A stretch of 64,000 bases of DNA from Mesorhizobium tianshanense (GTDB lineage Bacteria; Pseudomonadota; Alphaproteobacteria; Rhizobiales; Rhizobiaceae): contig NZ_VLKT01000019.1 of assembly GCF_007830515.1 (NCBI RefSeq), positions 1 to 64,000 of the forward strand, written 5' to 3'. The translations under genes and the position numbers were made by a program. Positions 59,766-64,000 of the stretch are shown one piece after another. Within the stretch, counting starts at the first letter, position 1. Each line of letters starts with the position of its first letter. The notes below the pieces were generated by a model. That model did not search any database, was not told where the DNA came from, and worked only from the letters and a program-made list of their open reading frames with translations.

Positions 59766-60308
59766 TCAGCCGCCAATCAGCGCCTTCGTCCTCACTAGGT
59801 TGACGCCGGCATCGGCGAATGCGGCATTGTGCCGGGCGATGATCTGCCCGGCGGTCTCGTTGGCGCTGTCCAGCGTGCTGTGGGCGTCGGAAACCACGGT
59901 CACGCCAAGCCCCAAGGCGAAAGCACCCTTCACCGTGGCGGCCACGCAAAAGTCGGTCTGCGCGCCAACCAGAACGACCTCGCCGGCGCCCTGCCCGGCC
60001 ACCCATTCGCCAAGCGCTGCATTGCTGAAGGCGTCGCGCACGGTCTTGGCAAAGGTCGGCTCGTCGCAAGCCTGGCCGAGCGCCGGCCACACCGGCCAGC
60101 CCGGTTCGCCCGGCGCCAGCGGATCACCCGCCGGCCCGTCATGCCTGACGAAAGCGACCTTGCGCCCGTCGCGGCGTGCCCAATCGATCAGCGCGCGGGT
60201 GCGGGCAGCAATGCCGTCGGCATCATGGATCGGTGGCTCGGCGACGCCATCGAACATGCCGGTCTGCAGGTCGATCACGATGAGCGGCGCGGGTGTTGGT
60301 TCTGACAT
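59766..60308 (-). CDS. Isochorismatase-family cysteine hydrolase
   Basis: 180 residues. Catalytic triad: Asp in LIVIDLQTGMFDG, Lys in PTFAKTVRDAFS and Cys in GAQTDFCVAATVKGAFA; the cis-peptide turn VGAQTD is also present. Members hydrolyse nicotinamide, ureidoacrylate, isochorismate or related amides; sequence alone does not tell which. ATG at 60308, with a GTG nine bases earlier as alternative. First gene of a pair with the GFA protein. Confidence 0.9.
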   Translation of the reverse strand: MSEPTPAPLIVIDLQTGMFDGVAEPPIHDADGIAARTRALIDWARRDGRKVAFVRHDGPAGDPLAPGEPGWPVWPALGQACDEPTFAKTVRDAFSNAALGEWVAGQGAGEVVLVGAQTDFCVAATVKGAFALGLGVTVVSDAHSTLDSANETAGQIIARHNAAFADAGVNLVRTKALIGG

Positions 60309-60367
60309 CTTTTTCACATAGCACGGCGGCGAGGCCGATCAAGGATCGGAGTGGCGCCGTCGACGCT

Positions 60368-60384
60368 GAAGCTGCCGATCTCCC
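60368..60384. repeat. RIME-like repeat fragment
   Basis: GAAGCTGCCGATCTCCC is identical to 43805-43821 and is followed by a decayed inverted arm. Confidence 0.6.
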
Positions 60385-60491
60385 ATTGTTGTGGGGAAGA
60401 TTGCGCGCTCAGCCAGCAACGCCGCATCCAATCCCGCCCGCGATCGCGCAGGCGCATGACCGAACGCGGCTGCCGGCGCCGATTCCGTCCA

Positions 60492-61262
60492 CTATGAGTT
60501 TCGGGGGGCGGCCTGACACTGCGCGATGGCTCTTGTGGAGTTCATCAACTCGGTACGTACCCTGGACGGCCGCCGAAGGTTCTGCCAGTAAGCGCCGATA
60601 CCCTTCATCTCGTGACCGGCGCCACCACCAATCATGCCGTCCTCGGCGACGAGCATGGTCACGACCTTGACGCCGCACACGAGATTCCGGTTGGGATCGG
60701 TAATGTCGGCCTCCGATCTGAAGCCGCATCTGTATCTTTCCTCGTCGGCCAGCGAGAGCTGCAGCAGCCCTATGCTGTACCAGCCCAGATCCGCTTCCCA
60801 ATAGGCTGTAGCGGTATTGTAGACGGATTCCGCACCGGTCAGGTTGACCAACAGCGTGCGCCAGAAAACCGCGCGCCCTTTTCGGTCCTGCATCATGTAA
60901 CCAGGGCAGAACGCACCGACGTCGGACGGTTCGAGCGCGGTCAACCGTTTGTCGGCGTCGATCAGCGCCGCAAGCTTGCGCGCGACGGCCTTTCTGTCGA
61001 GCTGCTGCTCCACCGCGCCTTGCGCATGGAGGCATTTTTTGGCGAAGGCCTTGGCTGCCGCCTGGGTCGTGTGGCGATGAGCCAGCCATTGCGCGGTGCA
61101 GGATTGCTGGGTCCGGGCGGCCCGGGGAGCCATCGGGACCGCACCCTCGATGACGTGAGGGCCAGCACAGCCCTCAACCAGGCCTGCCAGCGCGGCAGAC
61201 ACCACGATCGCCTGCAAGAGCCGCACGCGCAAAAGACCCTTCAGCCGAGCCGACCCGTACAC
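60492..61262 (-). CDS. Lytic-transglycosylase-like lipoprotein
   Basis: 256 residues. A lipoprotein signal (LLQAIVVSAALAGLVEGC, lipobox cysteine at residue 32) is followed by a helical region and an SLT-type domain: NLTGAESVYNTATAYWEADL with the catalytic glutamate, GWYSIGLLQLSLADEERYRC and NRNLVCGVKVVTMLVAEDGM, then GIGAYWQNLR. Likely anchored to a membrane in the periplasm and cleaving peptidoglycan. Two cysteine pairs may form disulfides. GTG start at 61262. Alone on its strand. Confidence 0.82.
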   Translation of the reverse strand: MYGSARLKGLLRVRLLQAIVVSAALAGLVEGCAGPHVIEGAVPMAPRAARTQQSCTAQWLAHRHTTQAAAKAFAKKCLHAQGAVEQQLDRKAVARKLAALIDADKRLTALEPSDVGAFCPGYMMQDRKGRAVFWRTLLVNLTGAESVYNTATAYWEADLGWYSIGLLQLSLADEERYRCGFRSEADITDPNRNLVCGVKVVTMLVAEDGMIGGGAGHEMKGIGAYWQNLRRPSRVRTELMNSTRAIAQCQAAPRNS

Positions 61263-61355
61263 TTTACACAGCCCCCTCTTGCCGACTACTCGATACTTGC
61301 CGCAGCCTGCTCGGCCTTTGGCCCAACATGCCAGATCAGTGTTGTTCTGTCACCC

Positions 61356-61530
61356 GATGCCGCCGGTGACCGCATAGCGCCGGCGGACCCTCCTCATGTC
61401 GCACGATCGCGGTGACGATCGAGCCGTAAAAACCACGCCAGCTGTGGAGCCTCCTATGCTCGTCGGCCGGAACACGCCCAGGCCGCACGGCAACACCGTC
61501 ACGGTCGGAATGCCGAGATGGCGCGGCACC
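61356..61530 (-). pseudogene. Decayed partial copy of the amidase gene
   Basis: 61356-61480 matches the 3' end of the amidase gene (63113-63245), and 61487-61530 matches an internal part (63605-63645) including CGGAATGCCGAGATGGCGCG with one difference. The roughly 370 bases between them in the intact gene are missing. Confidence 0.75.
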
Positions 61531-61532
61531 CC

Positions 61533-61778
61533 CTAGAGGCAGATATCAACTCCATGGCCGAGCCAGATAACCGTCTCGGGAGGATCATCTTCTGCGGCAT
61601 CCGCGCCGGGCCTATAGACCGCCCAGAGAATGTACAGAAGATACGCAACCTGCAAGACGATCAAGCTGATGATCGTCCAGCCGAGCGCCTTCCAGATTGA
61701 CCCCGTTGCCCAATAAGTCGAGATCGCCACGACGGACGACATGGTGAGCATGCCCACCAGGAACTGCACTACATTCAT
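61533..61778 (-). CDS. SyrA-like membrane protein (second copy)
   Basis: 81 residues. VVQFLVGMLTMSSVVAISTY and KALGWTIISLIVLQVAYLLY are the two helices, linked by WATGSIW, as in the copy at 37149 (about 60 percent alike over the core). The C-terminus is acidic (GADAAEDDPPETVIW) rather than basic. The leader (GTCTCGGCTGT-AGTTCCGGGACGGC) and the distal TTGCGCAA site are shared with that copy. An in-frame TTG at 61835 could extend it. Role in exopolysaccharide control is inferred from the family. Confidence 0.7.
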   Translation of the reverse strand: MNVVQFLVGMLTMSSVVAISTYWATGSIWKALGWTIISLIVLQVAYLLYILWAVYRPGADAAEDDPPETVIWLGHGVDICL

Positions 61779-61875
61779 GATTGTCAAAGCCGTCCCGGAA
61801 CTTACAACAGCCGAGACGCCTTCCCCCTTACCCAATACCCACTAACCCCAAACCAGCATTCCATTATTTTAGAGA

Positions 61876-61883
61876 TTGCGCAA
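61876..61883. promoter_or_regulatory. Shared palindrome TTGCGCAA upstream of the second SyrA-like gene
   Basis: Same motif and same surrounding bases (TTGCGCAAGT-CCA-AT) as at 37492. Confidence 0.55.
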
Positions 61884-62125
61884 GTACCATATCGAGTAAG
61901 GGTTGCGCTGATGCAACGTCTGGTTGGCAAGTTACTTGGGTCCGGTTGTTTCTCGACAGCGCCAACGAGAGCTCGGGATGTTGGCTGGACATTTTTGGGA
62001 GCGATGGGCCAGTCCGGAAGGATCCGCTGGGCGTTCCGATTTCGAGGTTTGAACTGAATTGGCGGAACCTCGGATGCTGACGGCAGTTTAGAAAGGATAG
62101 CCTCAAACACCGAAAGGAGGATGAG

Positions 62126-62461
62126 ATGAAGACGCTAACCGCTATTTTGCTCGCCACCTCTATGATCGGCCTGACCGCCGGCACGGCAAGCGCCAAGTGC
62201 CATGACACGACTGCGTCGATCGACAGCGAAGCTCAGACGGGTATCGCAAAAGACGGAACGCGTGCGCCCCTCGAAACTGACGCGAATGCTGATGGCAGGA
62301 TCGAAGGCGGGCCGGCCAACAAGGACGCCAACACTATGCCGCTCGCCAACCAGGAAGGCGGCGGGGATAAGAACCTTGCTACGTCGCAGCAGGATGCCGA
62401 GGCGCAGCAGGAGGGCGACAAGACCGCGGCGGCCAAGGCCGACCCCTGCAAGCCGGATTGA
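62126..62461 (+). CDS. Small secreted acidic protein
   Basis: 111 residues with a signal peptide (MKTLTAILLATSMIGLTAGT then ASA). The mature part is disordered and charged (GTRAPLETDANADGRIEGGP, KNLATSQQDAEAQQEGD) with two cysteines, one after the cleavage site (KCHD) and one near the end (PCKPD), which could pair. GGAGG lies before the ATG. A type often seen in Rhizobiales periplasm; function unknown. Confidence 0.82.
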   Translation: MKTLTAILLATSMIGLTAGTASAKCHDTTASIDSEAQTGIAKDGTRAPLETDANADGRIEGGPANKDANTMPLANQEGGGDKNLATSQQDAEAQQEGDKTAAAKADPCKPD

Positions 62462-62626
62462 CGCGGATTGAGAAGCTGGCTGAAAACGCCGCGCTGAATG
62501 CTGCCATCGGCGGCGAGATGCTCGAAGGCGGGTAAGCTGGCGGCCGTCGTCACGCCCGCTATCTCATAGCTTTCCTTGGCGACGATGCCGTCCAGCAGTC
62601 CAAGCGCAGCGCCGTTCCTGCCCGAC

Positions 62627-63049
62627 CTATTTGCGCAGCGAGCGCCGGAATTGCTCGTCGAGCCGCTGGAACTCGGCAAACAGCCTATCGCAAGCCCGGC
62701 GACCTGCTTCGCAGCGCATAGTTCGTTCTTGGTGCCAGCTGCCTCGCCAATCCCTGCTGAGGCGTCTGCACGTTATGGCGGGGTAGGCCTGTTCGGTGGG
62801 TCTTGTGAAACTCCACTGCGTTAGCTCGTCAGCAGAAACGAACAGTTCGAAGCGGGATGAAGCAGGAACCCGGCGCAGCACTGGAGATGCCTTCACTCGC
62901 CTGATCAAATCCAGTGCGTCAGCACCGTGGAAACCGCACATCGTTGACGGCCCTTGCCCGTTGCGGTGAATGCCTTCGGCCACGCTCTGAGCGTGCGAGT
63001 TGCCGTAGAATGCGAGCATAATCGCGCCAACTGCAAGAGATCTTCTCAT
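62627..63049 (-). CDS. Secreted hypothetical protein
   Basis: 140 residues. Signal peptide MRRSLAVGAIMLAFYGNSHA. The mature part has four cysteines (TMCGFHG, AITCRRLS, TMRCEAGRRACDRLFAEF) and a helical C-terminus (LDEQFRRSLRK), so a small disulfide-bonded periplasmic protein. No family recognised. The ATG at 63049 has AGGGAAAG upstream. It follows the amidase gene on the same strand after 58 bases and could be cotranscribed. Confidence 0.75.
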   Translation of the reverse strand: MRRSLAVGAIMLAFYGNSHAQSVAEGIHRNGQGPSTMCGFHGADALDLIRRVKASPVLRRVPASSRFELFVSADELTQWSFTRPTEQAYPAITCRRLSRDWRGSWHQERTMRCEAGRRACDRLFAEFQRLDEQFRRSLRK

Positions 63050-63107
63050 CCGAGCTTTCCCTACCGCCTGCTGTCTTCCGTCAGCATCTGTGCTTGCAGC
63101 AGTCCCC

Positions 63108-64000
63108 TCACCCAATCCCTCCCGTCACCGCATAGGCGCCGGCGACGCGTCCGTCCTCAAGGCGCACGACAGCGGTGACGATCGAGCCGTATGAGCCGCG
63201 CCAGACGCTGTGGACTGCCTTGTGCGTGGCGGCCGGCACAAGGACACGCCCGGTGAAGTGCGCGCCGGTCCGCTGCATATCGACCGGCTCGCCATTGGCA
63301 TGCACCTTGACGCCGGCGGACTCGGCGCCGTCACTCAGGTCGAGCGTGATTGTTATCTCGTCCTTGCCGCCCACATGCCGCGTCTCTGCGGCAAGCATCA
63401 CGGTCAGCGGCGGCGCCTCGCCGGGCCGGCGGGCGGCAGGCCGGACGGCAAAGACATCGTCGGGAAGTTCCGGAGTGCGCGGCGGCCGTGTGCGGCGCTG
63501 GCCAAAACGCTCGAAGTTGCCGGCCAGCCGAAGCAGCTTCGCATCATCATAGGCCTTGCCGGCGAAGGTCAGCCCGACCGGCATGCCGATATCTCCCATC
63601 GTGCCCATCGGCACGGTGACGGTCGGGATGCCGAGATGGCGCGGCACGAGATTGCCGTTGGCGACCCAGGTGCCGTTGCGCCAGGCCAACACTGCAGACA
63701 CTTCGTTGACATCCGCATCGGCCGGCCCGACATCGGCGACGGCGGGAAACACCACCGCGTCGAGCCCTTGCGCGTCCAGCCAATCCTCGAAGTCGATCCG
63801 CCGTGTCGCCTCCAGGCCCTTCAGGCCGGCCTCCAGTTCGGGGATATCAACGAAAGGTGTCACGCCCAGCTTCGCCCGTTCGACATACTCCGCCAGATCG
63901 AAACTGTCGCCATAACGATCCGGCAGCGTGCCCGGCGGCTGCGGAAAGATTTTTGGGCCATCGACCGCGGCGAGATCGGGTATGGCCGGGTCGGCATTGG
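63108..64000 (-). CDS. Amidase-family protein, C-terminal part (cut by window edge)
   Basis: 297 codons inside the window, continuing past the right edge. Visible is the C-terminal half of an amidase signature enzyme (DFEDWLDAQGLDAVVFPAVA, NGNLVPRHLGIPTVTVPMGT, IGMPVGLTFAGKAYDDAKLL) followed by an extra beta-domain of about 100 residues (residues 150-250 before the stop). The catalytic Ser-cisSer-Lys lies outside the window. The substrate cannot be told. A decayed copy of its 3' region lies at 61356-61530. Confidence 0.9.
   Translation of the reverse strand, partial: NADPAIPDLAAVDGPKIFPQPPGTLPDRYGDSFDLAEYVERAKLGVTPFVDIPELEAGLKGLEATRRIDFEDWLDAQGLDAVVFPAVADVGPADADVNEVSAVLAWRNGTWVANGNLVPRHLGIPTVTVPMGTMGDIGMPVGLTFAGKAYDDAKLLRLAGNFERFGQRRTRPPRTPELPDDVFAVRPAARRPGEAPPLTVMLAAETRHVGGKDEITITLDLSDGAESAGVKVHANGEPVDMQRTGAHFTGRVLVPAATHKAVHSVWRGSYGSIVTAVVRLEDGRVAGAYAVTGGIG

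Overview
The window looks like the chromosome of a Mesorhizobium-like member of the Rhizobiales. Supporting signs are high GC, a complete minCDE operon with a CtrA-type site, a GTTC-N7-GTTC SOS box, two DUF3606 proteins, two SyrA-like membrane proteins, a BA14K protein and RIME-like intergenic palindromes. The assignment comes from family recognition by eye; no database search was possible.

Layout. 1-4358: the 5' end of a group IIC intron inserted behind a terminator (1-303), a small conserved protein, DoxX, tryptophan 2,3-dioxygenase with a divergent Lrp regulator, two very small genes, and a DUF1778/GNAT toxin-antitoxin pair. 4359-26819: an integrative element of about 22.4 kb in tRNA-Gln, bounded by 47-bp direct repeats (4386-4432 and 26773-26819), with its tyrosine integrase beside the right repeat. 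Its right part (18.9-26.6 kb) is a mobility and replication module: integrase, excisionase-like HTH, ProQ/FinO protein, primase-like protein, RepA-like helicase, an iteron-like array and a terminase-small-subunit-like HTH. Its left part is cargo: a Lon-like gene remnant, a broken IS5-type element, two tandem DUF1254 proteins, a serine recombinase, and a five-gene minus-strand operon (11022-17931). That operon encodes a nucleotide cyclase/ATPase/TPR protein, a YcaO enzyme, TfuA, a zinc-peptidase-like protein and an unknown 204-residue protein.

The YcaO-TfuA operon is the most interesting locus. YcaO with TfuA is the pair known for peptide or protein thioamidation. Here it is translationally coupled to a large signalling ATPase and to a HExxH protein, it rides on a mobile element, and no classical short precursor peptide is visible.

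26820-37148 is ordinary chromosome: DUF3606 proteins, a GYD protein, a PAS-GGDEF-EAL protein, NAD-formate dehydrogenase, YdeI, a trypsin-fold protein that has lost its catalytic residues, a YghU-type glutathione transferase and a GNAT. 37149-43607 holds a SyrA-like gene and a chaperone-usher cluster of the spore-coat-U type (pilin, chaperone, usher, two-domain pilin), flanked by a deleted remnant and an intact copy of a sulfotransferase gene. 43903-49441: minCDE, a YedK-type protein, small genes around an SOS box, and a second cyclase-TPR protein. 49917-53772 is a second accessory patch: BA14K, an IS110-family element, a kamA fragment and the mobile mystery protein A/B (Xre plus Fic) pair. 53815-64000: lysine 2,3-aminomutase, an MscS channel, an ABC-F ATPase, an Imm8-like immunity protein, a GFA protein, an isochorismatase-type hydrolase, a lytic-transglycosylase-like lipoprotein, a second SyrA-like gene, secreted proteins, and an amidase cut by the window edge with a decayed partial copy nearby.
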